From an uncultured Polaribacter sp. (GTDB lineage: Bacteria > Bacteroidota > Bacteroidia > Flavobacteriales > Flavobacteriaceae), in assembly GCF_947500975.1 (NCBI RefSeq), contig NZ_CANMUE010000002.1, positions 248,001-312,000 on the forward strand: DNA of 64,000 nt, given 5' to 3'. Below the pieces are notes generated by a model. The model made no database searches and was not told the DNA's origin. It saw only the letters and a list, made by a program, of their open reading frames with translations. The position numbers and the translations under genes were made by a program. Of the stretch, positions 1 to 7,727 are shown piece after piece (the stretch's first letter is position 1; every line of letters starts with the position of its first letter).

Positions 1-1248
1 CGTCAATTAACAGGATTAGAGCAAGATAAGTTGCGTGCTGAGTATGATGATATTATGATTACAATTGCTGATTTAAAAGATATTTTAGCAAATGAACCAA
101 GACGTTATCAAATTGTAAAAGACGAGTTAGTACATATTAAAGATAAATATGGAGATGAACGTAGGTCTGTAATAGAATATGCTGGTGGCGATATGCGTAT
201 TGAAGATATGATTCCTAATACAAAAGTAGTTGTTACAATCTCTAACGCAGGATATTTAAAACGAACTAATTTAGATGAATATAAAGTTCAAAATAGAGGA
301 GGAAGAGGGCAAAAAGGAGCAACTACAAGAAATGAAGACTTTTTAGAGCATTTATTTGTGGGTACAAATCATCAATATATGATGTTTTTTACTCAAAAAG
401 GAAAAGTATTTTGGATGCGAGTTTATGAAATTCCTGAAGGTGGAAAAAATACCAAGGGAAGAGCGATGCAAAATTTAATCAATATAGAACAAGACGATTC
501 TGTAAAAGCGTTTTTAGTTACACAAGATTTAAAAGATGAAGAATACATAAATAATCATTATGTAATTATGGCAACGAAGAAAGGTCAAGTTAAAAAGACT
601 TCTTTAGAGCAGTATTCTCGTCCAAGAACAAATGGTATTAATGCAATTACCATTAAAGAAGGTGATGAGTTGTTAGAAGCTAAATTAACAACCGGAGACA
701 GTCAGGTAATGTTAGCATTAAAGTCTGGGAAATCTATTCGTTTTGAAGAAGCAAAAACACGTCCAATGGGTAGAACTGCTTCTGGTGTAAGAGGTATTAC
801 CTTGCAACATGAGAATGATGAAGTAATTGGTATGGTAGCTGTAAACGATATGGAAAGTAATATTCTTGTTGTTTCGGAAAAAGGTTATGGAAAACGCTCT
901 AAATTAGAAGATTACAGGGTTACTAATAGAGGTGGTAAAGGTGTAAAAACACTAAATATCTCTGAGAAAACAGGTAATTTGGTAGCAATTAAAAATGTAG
1001 ATGATTCAAATGATTTAATGATTATTAATAAATCTGGATTAACTATTAGATTGGCTGTTGAAGATTTAAGAGTTATGGGACGTGCAACACAGGGAGTTCG
1101 TCTAATAAATATTAAAGAAGATGACAGTATTGCTGCAGTTGCTAAAGTTATGCGTGAAGAAAATGAAGATGAAATTGAAGATGGAGTAGAAACTGAAAAT
1201 GAAATTGGCACGGATATTGAAAACAGTTCAGAAGAAAATCAAGAATAA
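1..1248 (+). CDS. gyrA: DNA gyrase subunit A, C-terminal part (5' end outside window)
   Basis: This is the last 415 codons of the A subunit of DNA gyrase, which introduces negative supercoils with GyrB. The frame is open from base 1, so the breakage-reunion domain lies upstream. The window starts at the end of the coiled-coil region (RQLTGLEQDKLRAEYDDI). It then covers the C-terminal DNA-wrapping beta-pinwheel, with repeated blades such as GYLKRTNLDEYKVQNRGGRG and GYGKRSKLEDYRVTNRGGKG. The GyrA-box-like NRGGRGQKG is near nt 289-315. The tail is very acidic (EDEIEDGVETENEIGTD), as in many flavobacterial GyrA proteins. The TPR gene starts 28 nt downstream and may be co-transcribed. A ParC reading is unlikely because the full set of GyrA-type blades and the box are present. 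Confidence 0.96.
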   Translation, partial: RQLTGLEQDKLRAEYDDIMITIADLKDILANEPRRYQIVKDELVHIKDKYGDERRSVIEYAGGDMRIEDMIPNTKVVVTISNAGYLKRTNLDEYKVQNRGGRGQKGATTRNEDFLEHLFVGTNHQYMMFFTQKGKVFWMRVYEIPEGGKNTKGRAMQNLINIEQDDSVKAFLVTQDLKDEEYINNHYVIMATKKGQVKKTSLEQYSRPRTNGINAITIKEGDELLEAKLTTGDSQVMLALKSGKSIRFEEAKTRPMGRTASGVRGITLQHENDEVIGMVAVNDMESNILVVSEKGYGKRSKLEDYRVTNRGGKGVKTLNISEKTGNLVAIKNVDDSNDLMIINKSGLTIRLAVEDLRVMGRATQGVRLINIKEDDSIAAVAKVMREENEDEIEDGVETENEIGTDIENSSEENQE

Positions 1249-1276
1249 CAAACAATAAATTTAAATAAGGATTAAA

Positions 1277-2527
1277 ATGAAAAAACAAATTATAGCGTTT
1301 TCATTAGGATTAATGACTATTGGAGCATATGCTCAGAAAAATGAGTTGAAAGCCGCTGAAAAAGCACTTAAAAAAAATGATTTTAAAACAGCTAAAGCAG
1401 CTATTCTTTCTATACAAGGGTTAGAAGATTCTATGGATGCTAAGTATAAGGCTAAATACTTATTCTTAAAAGGGCAAGCTTATGGAAAGTCAGATGTTGA
1501 AAAAGCTGCAGATGCTTATAATAAATTATTTTCTTATGAAAAAGAGATTGGGAAATCTAAATACACAAAAGCTGCTAAACCTAAATTAAATGAATTAATT
1601 CAGTTTGTTTCTCAAAAAGGAATAGATCTTTATAATAATGATCAGGATTTTAAAGAAGCTGCTAAAAACTTTTATCTTACATATAAATTAAGTCCAACTG
1701 ATACTTCTTTTTTATATAATGCTGCTGCTAGTGCTGCTAGAGCTAAAGAGTATGAAAAATCTAACGAATATTATAAAATATTACAAGAGATTGGATATAA
1801 TGGTTCAGAAACTCAATATTTTGCAGTTAATAAATCTAACAATAAAAAAGAAAATTTAGGAGGTAAAAGTAATAGAGATTTAATGGTTAAGTTAGGTAAA
1901 TATACCAACCCTACAGAAGTTTCAACTGAATCTAAAAAATCTTTGATTGTAAAAAGTATTGGTTATAATTATGTAAAATTAGGAAAAACTGATGAAGCAA
2001 TTTTAGCTTTACAAGAAGCAAGAAAAAGTGATCCTAAAGATTTAAATCTTATTTTAAATGAGGCTGATTTATATGTTAAACTTGATAAAATGGATAAATT
2101 TGGTGAGTTAATGGTAGAGGCTGTTAAATTAGATCCAGAAAACCCTACTTTATTTTATAATTTAGGTGTTGTAAATGCTAGGCAAAATAAAGCTGAAGAA
2201 GCTATTGGCTATTATAAAAAAGCTATTGAGTTAAGACCTGATTACGCAGATGCTTACCTTAATTTAGGGGTTTCTATATTAAATAAAAGAATTCCTGTTA
2301 TAGAGGAGATGAATAATAATTTGTCAAACGACAAAGTTTATGAAGCTTTAGAAGTAAAATTAAAGGCTATTAATAAAGACGCATTACCATATTTAGAAAA
2401 AGCGGATAGTTTAAAAAGGTCTATTGATACTGTTAAAGCTCTTTTAAATATCTATGATAATTTAGAAATGGAAGCTGAGGGAGATAAATTCAGAGCTATT
2501 TTTAAAGAATTGAAAGATAAGAATTAA
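1277..2527 (+). CDS. secreted tetratricopeptide-repeat protein
   Basis: This 416-residue protein has a clear Sec signal peptide (MKKQIIAFSLGLMTIGAYAQ, cut after AYAQ), so it acts in the periplasm or at the outer membrane. The body is helical with TPR motifs. The clearest are around residues 227-330: NYVKLGKTDEAILALQEARK, then NLGVVNARQNKAEEAIGYYK, then YADAYLNLGVSI. TPRs mediate protein-protein contacts and no enzymatic motif is visible. It follows gyrA closely and is closed by a strong hairpin terminator. The specific partner is unknown. Confidence 0.85.
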   Translation: MKKQIIAFSLGLMTIGAYAQKNELKAAEKALKKNDFKTAKAAILSIQGLEDSMDAKYKAKYLFLKGQAYGKSDVEKAADAYNKLFSYEKEIGKSKYTKAAKPKLNELIQFVSQKGIDLYNNDQDFKEAAKNFYLTYKLSPTDTSFLYNAAASAARAKEYEKSNEYYKILQEIGYNGSETQYFAVNKSNNKKENLGGKSNRDLMVKLGKYTNPTEVSTESKKSLIVKSIGYNYVKLGKTDEAILALQEARKSDPKDLNLILNEADLYVKLDKMDKFGELMVEAVKLDPENPTLFYNLGVVNARQNKAEEAIGYYKKAIELRPDYADAYLNLGVSILNKRIPVIEEMNNNLSNDKVYEALEVKLKAINKDALPYLEKADSLKRSIDTVKALLNIYDNLEMEAEGDKFRAIFKELKDKN

Positions 2528-2544
2528 GCTTAATTTAATTATAT

Positions 2545-2579
2545 AAAAAAATCCGAAATTTAAACGTTTCGGATTTTTT
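2545..2579. terminator. bidirectional intrinsic terminator
   Basis: Stem TCCGAAA/TTTCGGA (2552-2558 with 2567-2573) is flanked by seven A on the left and six T on the right. It can therefore end transcription from both the TPR gene and the convergent NlpC/P60 gene. Confidence 0.85.
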
Positions 2580-3348
2580 ATATGATTTTTTTAATCACTC
2601 TAAGTTTATGTGTGTGTTTCTGTAGGTCTGTATTAAAAATACCACTATGGTCTAAAGTATCAATTCTTACTTTTCCATGTGCATGTATGATGTTGTAATC
2701 ATTTAAAATGATACCAACATGATTTATATTGCCTTCATCATCATCAAAAAAAGCTAAATCACCTGCTTCGCTTTCTTCAATAAAGCTTAAAACTTCACCT
2801 TGAGTAGCTTGTTGATTTGCATTTCTTAATAATTTGTAGCCACATAATTTATATACTAATTGTGTAAAACCTGAGCAATCAATACCAAAAGGAGTTTTTC
2901 CTCCCCATAAATAAGGTGAGTTTAAAAAAGTATATGCTATTTGAATAACATCAGATTTAGGTTTTGTGCCAGATAAAAATTTTCCTTCATAATTATAATA
3001 TTTTGAGTTAATATTAAGTTTTTGGTTTTCAAAAAAAGGTAAATTAGACCCTAAAGGAATAGTAATTAATTCATTTGAAGTACTTGTAATAAAATCTATA
3101 ATTTCACCAGAATATATGGTGTCTTGGTTAGTTAATTTAGTGTAATTTTCTTCAGAGATCTCTACAAACTGTTTATTATCAATATAACCTTCATGATTAT
3201 CAAAATGTAGCTTTATTTTACTCCATTTTTTTTGCTTTTCTAAAACAATAAAATGCTCTCCAAATAAGAGTTGGTTTGTCATTTCTGAAGTATCTGAAGC
3301 TTCTAGACGAACAGGAATAATACTAAGATTGCATATACCGTAAAACAA
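2578..3348 (-). CDS. NlpC/P60 family peptidase with N-terminal SH3-like domain
   Basis: Predicted cell-wall gamma-D-glutamyl-diamino-acid endopeptidase type cysteine peptidase. The C-terminal half carries the NlpC/P60 signature: YLWGGKTPFGIDCSGFTQLVY holds the catalytic Cys, and GNINHVGIIL holds the His. The N-terminal half looks like the bacterial SH3 domains that bind peptidoglycan. No ATG starts the frame. The open frame reaches a TTG at 3399, which overlaps the thiolase gene by 14 bp. I prefer the in-frame TTG at 3348 because it puts FYGICNLSIIPVR at the N terminus, where relatives of this flavobacterial family begin (from memory). No signal peptide is evident, so localisation is uncertain. 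It lies just downstream of the thiolase gene on the same strand. Confidence 0.85.
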   Translation of the reverse strand: MFYGICNLSIIPVRLEASDTSEMTNQLLFGEHFIVLEKQKKWSKIKLHFDNHEGYIDNKQFVEISEENYTKLTNQDTIYSGEIIDFITSTSNELITIPLGSNLPFFENQKLNINSKYYNYEGKFLSGTKPKSDVIQIAYTFLNSPYLWGGKTPFGIDCSGFTQLVYKLCGYKLLRNANQQATQGEVLSFIEESEAGDLAFFDDDEGNINHVGIILNDYNIIHAHGKVRIDTLDHSGIFNTDLQKHTHKLRVIKKII

Positions 3349-3385
3349 GTTGTGGGTTTTGAGGTGAAAATTTATTGATATAAAA

Positions 3386-4561
3386 TTATACTCTTTCAAT
3401 TACTATTGCACTTGCACCACCACCACCATTACAAATTGCTGCAGCTCCAATTTTGGCGTTATTTTGTTTTAAAATAGATGTTAATGCAATTACAATTCTT
3501 GCTCCAGAAACACCTAATGGATGTCCTAAAGAAACTGCGCCACCATTTACGTTTACTCTATCATCAGTAATTCCTAAAATTTTCATATTAGCTAAACCAA
3601 CAATAGAAAATGCTTCATTTAATTCAAAATAATCAACATCATCAATAGAAATATTAGCTTTTGCCAATGCTTTAGGTAATGCTTTTGCAGGTGCGGTTGT
3701 AAACCATTTAGGTTCGTGTGCTGCATCGGCATAACTTTTAATTTTGGCAATAGGGGTAAGGTTTAACTCTTTGGCTTTATCTGCAGACATTAAAATCAAT
3801 GCGGCTCCACCATCATTTATTGTTGATGCGTTTGCGGCAGTTACCGTTCCGTCTTTAGTAAAAGCAGCTCTTAAAGCTGGAATTTTTTCCATCTTTACAA
3901 TCTTATATTCTTCATCTTCAGAAAATATAATTGGTTCTCCTCTTCTTTGTGGAATTTCTACAGGTACAATTTCATCAGCAAATTTACCTTCGCTCCAAGC
4001 TTTAGCAGAACGATTGTAAGATTGAATAGCAAATGCATCTTGATCTTCTCTAGAAAATTGATATTCTGTAGCACATTCATCAGCACAAACCCCCATTGCA
4101 ACTTTGCCATAAGCATCTACTAAGCCATCTTTTTGCATTCCATCTTCCATAGTAATTGGTCCAAATTTGGCTCCGTTTCTAGCGTATTGGTAATGAGGTA
4201 TAGAACTCATGTTTTCCATCCCACCGGCAACTACAACATCAGCATCACCCAAAGCAATAGTTTGCGCTGCTAACATAATTGATTTCATACCAGAGGAACA
4301 AACTTTATTTATGGTTGTACAAGGAACGGTATCTGGAATTCCAGCAAAAATGGCAGCCTGTCTTGCAGGGGCTTGTCCTAAGCCTGCAGAAACAACATTA
4401 CCCATAAAAACTTCTTCAACCAAATTAGGGGCAAGATTAATTTTATTTAATGCGCCTTTAATTGCAGTTGCTCCTAAAACGGTTGCAGGTATGTTAGATA
4501 AACTTCCCATAAAGCTTCCAATTGGAGTTCTTGCTACTGATACAATTACTACGTCTTTCAT
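3386..4561 (-). CDS. acetyl-CoA C-acyltransferase (thiolase)
   Basis: A 391-residue thiolase of normal length. All three catalytic elements are visible: nucleophile Cys88 in NKVCSSGMKS, His347 in SLGHPLGVSGAR, and Cys377 in AAICNGGGGAS. It either condenses two acetyl-CoA or cleaves 3-ketoacyl-CoA. Sequence alone does not separate a biosynthetic AtoB/PhaA role from a beta-oxidation FadA role, although the length and lack of a FadB neighbour lean towards the acetyl-CoA acetyltransferase type. It is upstream of the NlpC/P60 gene. Two long opposite-strand frames inside it are shadows. Confidence 0.93.
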   Translation of the reverse strand: MKDVVIVSVARTPIGSFMGSLSNIPATVLGATAIKGALNKINLAPNLVEEVFMGNVVSAGLGQAPARQAAIFAGIPDTVPCTTINKVCSSGMKSIMLAAQTIALGDADVVVAGGMENMSSIPHYQYARNGAKFGPITMEDGMQKDGLVDAYGKVAMGVCADECATEYQFSREDQDAFAIQSYNRSAKAWSEGKFADEIVPVEIPQRRGEPIIFSEDEEYKIVKMEKIPALRAAFTKDGTVTAANASTINDGGAALILMSADKAKELNLTPIAKIKSYADAAHEPKWFTTAPAKALPKALAKANISIDDVDYFELNEAFSIVGLANMKILGITDDRVNVNGGAVSLGHPLGVSGARIVIALTSILKQNNAKIGAAAICNGGGGASAIVIERV

Positions 4562-4656
4562 AAATTTATGTTTGATTTTATAGGGCTAAAATAACCAAAT
4601 TAAATCAAAAAAAAATCTTATTACAATTGTAATTTTTAACCTTCATTATTTTACTG

Positions 4657-4664
4657 TAAGTTTG
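4657..4664 (+). promoter_or_regulatory. candidate -7 element upstream of the 7TM-HD gene
   Basis: TAAGTTTG matches the Bacteroidota -7 consensus TAnnTTTG and sits 20 nt before the ATG at 4685. The -33 partner is poor (T-rich, no clear TTTG). Confidence 0.4.
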
Positions 4665-4684
4665 TTGTATTAAGTATAAAATAT

Positions 4685-6748
4685 ATGAGTGAAATTGTAA
4701 ATAAAATTTACAGAAATAACACAATTATTTTCAAGGTAATTTTATTTTTAATTACCACTGTTTCTATTGTGTATTTATTTCCAAAAGGTATTCATTTTAA
4801 GTACGATTTTAATAATGGTCAACTTTGGAAATATGATAATTTATATGCTCCATTTGATTTTGCAATTCAAAAAAGCCATGAAGAGATCAAGAGTGAAACT
4901 AAAGAAATAGAGGTAAATTCTAAGTATTATTTTTTATATGATACCAAAACAGTATCAGATGTAAAAGAAAATTTTAAAAAGAAATTTTCAAGCTTAAATT
5001 CAAACGATACTTTAACTGTTTCTGAAATAAACAATTTTAAAAATATTGGAGATAAAATAATTAAGAAGGTATATAAAACTGGATTTTTAGATGCAAAAAG
5101 CGAAACTATTGTTTCTAACAAGAATGATATTATTGTTCTTAAAAAAGACAATGAAGTTTCTGATGTTTTATTCAAAAAATTATTGATTTCAAAAAATGTT
5201 TTATCAATTATTAAAAGTGATTTAGGGAATGAGCCATATAATAATGGACAAAAAGCAATGTTAGATCTTTTAGTTAGTATTATTAAACCAAATGTTTTTT
5301 ATGACCAGGCACTTACAGAAAAAGTAATTGATAATGAGGTTAACAATATTTCCTATACAAAAGGAAAAGTATCATCAGGAGAATTAATTATTTTAAAAGG
5401 AGATATTGTTGAGGGGAAAAAATTAGCAATTTTAAACTCTTTAAAAAGTGAGTCTGAGTCTAAAGTTTGGACAGATTCTAATTATAATTGGATTGTTTTT
5501 GGTTACACTATTTTAGTGTCTTTAGCATTATTAATGCTGTTTCTGTTTTTATATAAATACAGAATTGAAATTTTTAATAATAATAATAAAGTAACTTTTA
5601 TCTTTTTCAATGTTTTTGTAATGATTTTTGTACAAACATTGGTCATAAAGTACAATTCAGATTATTTGTATGTAGTTCCATTAAGTATACTTCCAATTAT
5701 TATTAAAGCCTTTTTTGATGCAAGATTAGGTTTGTTTACGCATGTATTAACAGTTTTACTTTTAGGGTATATTGTACCTAATAGTTTCGAATTTATTTAT
5801 CTGCATATTATTGCAGGAATTGTTACTATTTTAACAGTTTCAGAACTATACAAGAGGGCAAATTTATTTATTTCGGTTGCGCAGATTACCTTAATCTATA
5901 TGATTACTTATTTTGCATTTTCAATTATAAGAGAAGGAAGTCCGTCTCAAATAAATTTAGAATATTTTGTTTTATTTGCTTTAAACGGATTGCTTTCTTT
6001 TTTATCAATCATTTTAATTTATGTGTATGAAAAAGTTTTTGGACTAGTTTCTGATGTTACTTTGTTGGAGTTGTCAAATACAAATTCAAAATTATTAAGA
6101 GAATTAAATGAGAAAGCACCAGGTACGTTTCAACATTCTATGCAGGTTGCTAATTTGGCTGAAGCTGCCGCAAATGAAATAGGAGCTAACTCAATGTTAG
6201 TTAGAGCGGGGGCTTTGTATCATGATATAGGTAAAATGATGAATCCAATGTATTTTACAGAAAATCAATCTACTGGTGTAAATCCTCATAATGATTTATC
6301 GCCAATTGATAGCGCAAAAATTATTACAGATCATGTTATAAAAGGAATAGAATTAGCTAAAAAGTATAATCTTCCGGACAGAATTATTGATTTTATTAGA
6401 ACACATCATGGAACAAGTACCACTTATTATTTTTATAAAAAAGAGCAGGAGTTAAATCCTGATACAAAAGTAAATGTTAAAAAGTTTCAATATAAAGGTC
6501 CAATACCTTTTTCAAAAGAAACAGCAATTTTAATGATGTGTGATGCAGCAGAAGCCGCTTCAAAAAGCATAAAAATACCCACGGCAATTACTATTAATAA
6601 TTTAATTGATAAAATCATTGATAAGCAAATGTCTGACAATCAGTTCTTAAATTCTGATATTACTTTTAAAGAAATTCAAATTATAAAAAAGGTAATTAAA
6701 AAGAAATTGATGAATATTTATCACCTAAGAGTTGAGTATCCAGAATAG
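4685..6748 (+). CDS. 7TM-HD membrane phosphodiesterase (PgpH/YqfF-type)
   Basis: A 687-residue membrane protein with the architecture of the PgpH family, whose characterised members hydrolyse cyclic di-AMP. There is one N-terminal membrane segment (about residues 15-32), then a large extracytoplasmic 7TM-HD extracellular domain. Several transmembrane helices follow (about 265-455), then a cytoplasmic HD hydrolase domain. HD-domain ligands are visible as His in TFQHSMQVANL, the HD pair at about 513-514 in LYHDIGKMMN, and His residues in ITDHVIKG and IRTHHGTS. The protein stands alone between divergent and tRNA units. Activity on c-di-AMP is inferred from the family. Confidence 0.88.
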   Translation: MSEIVNKIYRNNTIIFKVILFLITTVSIVYLFPKGIHFKYDFNNGQLWKYDNLYAPFDFAIQKSHEEIKSETKEIEVNSKYYFLYDTKTVSDVKENFKKKFSSLNSNDTLTVSEINNFKNIGDKIIKKVYKTGFLDAKSETIVSNKNDIIVLKKDNEVSDVLFKKLLISKNVLSIIKSDLGNEPYNNGQKAMLDLLVSIIKPNVFYDQALTEKVIDNEVNNISYTKGKVSSGELIILKGDIVEGKKLAILNSLKSESESKVWTDSNYNWIVFGYTILVSLALLMLFLFLYKYRIEIFNNNNKVTFIFFNVFVMIFVQTLVIKYNSDYLYVVPLSILPIIIKAFFDARLGLFTHVLTVLLLGYIVPNSFEFIYLHIIAGIVTILTVSELYKRANLFISVAQITLIYMITYFAFSIIREGSPSQINLEYFVLFALNGLLSFLSIILIYVYEKVFGLVSDVTLLELSNTNSKLLRELNEKAPGTFQHSMQVANLAEAAANEIGANSMLVRAGALYHDIGKMMNPMYFTENQSTGVNPHNDLSPIDSAKIITDHVIKGIELAKKYNLPDRIIDFIRTHHGTSTTYYFYKKEQELNPDTKVNVKKFQYKGPIPFSKETAILMMCDAAEAASKSIKIPTAITINNLIDKIIDKQMSDNQFLNSDITFKEIQIIKKVIKKKLMNIYHLRVEYPE

Positions 6749-6779
6749 TTAAATTTTTATAATAAAAACACAAAAAAAC

Positions 6780-6811
6780 TTTGGTAAATTGTAATTTGAA
6801 TATTACATTTG
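6780..6811 (+). promoter_or_regulatory. promoter of the tRNA-Ser-Pro-Arg operon
   Basis: -33 TTTG (6780-6783), a 20-nt spacer and -7 TACATTTG (6804-6811) match the Bacteroidota housekeeping promoter exactly. The expected start near 6816 gives a leader of about 38 nt before the first tRNA. Confidence 0.7.
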
Positions 6812-6853
6812 CACTCGCAATTTTATTTAAGCTTTTAAAGTTTAAATAGTCTT

Positions 6854-6935
6854 GGAGAGATGGCAGAGTGGTAATGCAGCAGATTGCTAATCTGTCGACC
6901 TTAGGGTCGCCAGGGTTCGAGTCCCTGTCTCTCCG
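6854..6935 (+). tRNA. tRNA-Ser (GCT)
   Basis: Class II tRNA with acceptor GGAGAGA/TCTCTCC, anticodon loop TTGCTAA (GCT) and a long variable arm (GACC/GGTC stem). The discriminator is G and CCA is not encoded. It is first in a three-tRNA operon. Confidence 0.95.
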
Positions 6936-6946
6936 CAAAATTGCCT

Positions 6947-7021
6947 CGGGGTGTAGCGTAGCCCGGTCATCGCGCCTCGTTTGGGACGAGGAGGTCGCAG
7001 GTTCGAATCCTGCCACCCCGA
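6947..7021 (+). tRNA. tRNA-Pro (TGG)
   Basis: Acceptor CGGGGTG/CACCCCG, anticodon loop TTTGGGA (TGG), T-arm loop TTCGAAT and discriminator A. The first base is C, typical of bacterial tRNA-Pro. It is second in the operon. Confidence 0.95.
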
Positions 7022-7051
7022 CAGAGTTGGTCGTAACAACTAAAAAATTAC

Positions 7052-7125
7052 GGGCTCTTAGCTCAGCTGGATAGAGCACCTCCCTTCTAAGGAGGCGGTC
7101 GAAGGTTCGAATCCTTCAGGGCTCA
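7052..7125 (+). tRNA. tRNA-Arg (TCT)
   Basis: Acceptor GGGCTCT pairs with AGGGCTC with two G-T wobbles. The anticodon stem-loop is CCTCC-CTTCTAA-GGAGG (TCT). It is last in the operon and directly followed by a terminator. A possible integrase remnant lies about 170 nt downstream. Confidence 0.95.
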
Positions 7126-7127
7126 CT

Positions 7128-7159
7128 TAAACCTTCACTTTAATTAGTGAAGGTTTTTT
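7128..7159 (+). terminator. terminator of the tRNA operon
   Basis: Ten-base-pair stem AACCTTCACT/AGTGAAGGTT with a six-base loop, running into a T tract. It lies directly after tRNA-Arg. Confidence 0.85.
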
Positions 7160-7293
7160 GTTGTTTATAGGTTTTGTAGGGTTTTGTAAGCGTTTGTAAT
7201 ACTTCATGTCAATTTCAATTCAAACACATTCTTAATCAAATTACATCTTGTTAGGTTAACAATCAGGTGTACCATTTTATAAAACACAAAAAC

Positions 7294-7389
7294 TATGAAT
7301 AATTACAAACTATCTGTTCTCTTTTTTCTACAAAGAAACAGGATAAATAAGAAAGTGTACATGCAACAACAAAGCTTCACAGAAATGTG
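7294..7389 (+). pseudogene. possible remnant of a tyrosine integrase N terminus
   Basis: A 31-codon frame starting MNNYKLSVLFFLQRNRINKK resembles the first beta strand of the arm-binding domain of flavobacterial tyrosine recombinases. These typically begin with a hydrophobic strand followed by a lysine-rich stretch and a Gly-x-x-Pro-Ile segment (from memory). Here the similarity breaks after the lysines and the frame stops inside a GAAA-loop hairpin. Its position 168 nt after tRNA-Arg is where integrases commonly sit. It could equally be a chance frame or a tiny regulatory peptide. Confidence 0.35.
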
Positions 7390-7399
7390 AGGTTTTTTT
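7375..7399 (+). terminator. hairpin with GAAA tetraloop and T7 tract
   Basis: CTTCACA (7375-7381), GAAA loop, TGTGAGG (7386-7392) and seven T form a textbook intrinsic terminator. No intact gene precedes it; only the short frame from 7294 overlaps it. Confidence 0.7.
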
Positions 7400-7675
7400 G
7401 TTTGTAGGTTAGCAATAATTTAAATAACATTTCAGAACTGAACTTTTATAATTCAGTAATTATTTATCAATAATTCTTAAACACTCAACATTTTTTCTTT
7501 TTTTAAACTTTGATTCAAGTTGTTAAATTATGAAGGAATAAAAAACAAATCATAAATTAAATATTTTTAACTCAATTTTACAAAAAATGGAATGTGTAAT
7601 TTTTCTTTAAGAATGAGTTATGTGTTAGATTTAAGAAATTTTTAAGTTAAAGTTTTCTATTATTTACAATACGTG

Positions 7676-7707
7676 TTTAAACATGTCTTTAAATTAATTT
7701 ATCTTTG
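7676..7707 (+). promoter_or_regulatory. candidate glmM promoter with overlapping palindrome
   Basis: -7 TATCTTTG (7700-7707) lies 20 nt after a -33-like TTTA (7676-7679) and 20 nt before the ATG. The -33 falls in the centre of a near-perfect 16-bp palindrome, ACGTGTTTAAACATGT (7671-7686), which could be an operator. Confidence 0.5.
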
Positions 7708-7727
7708 TTAGTATATTAAAAATACTT

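Larger units (their letters stand above)
7126..7727. other. 600-bp intergenic region between tRNA operon and glmM
   Basis: No full-length gene is visible. The region holds the tRNA terminator, a short open frame resembling an integrase N terminus (7294-7389) ending inside a second hairpin (7375-7399), AT-rich sequence, and the glmM promoter with an overlapping palindrome near 7671-7707. The stretch 7400-7670 shows nothing I can interpret. Confidence 0.6.

Noticed and set aside
912..1211. Minus-strand frame inside gyrA
   Set aside because: Low-complexity Ser/Ile/Leu shadow of the gyrA coding sequence.
3744..4583. Two long plus-strand frames inside the minus-strand thiolase gene
   Set aside because: Shadow frames; the thiolase has all catalytic motifs and the shadows have no recognisable domain.
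6696..7079. Open frames over the tRNA cluster on both strands (including 6868-7074 plus)
   Set aside because: They translate through three well-formed tRNA genes; the sequence is explained by tRNA structure.
7400..7670. Small RNA or riboswitch in the tRNA-glmM gap
   Set aside because: No extended pairing or known conserved motif could be recognised; the sequence is simply AT-rich.
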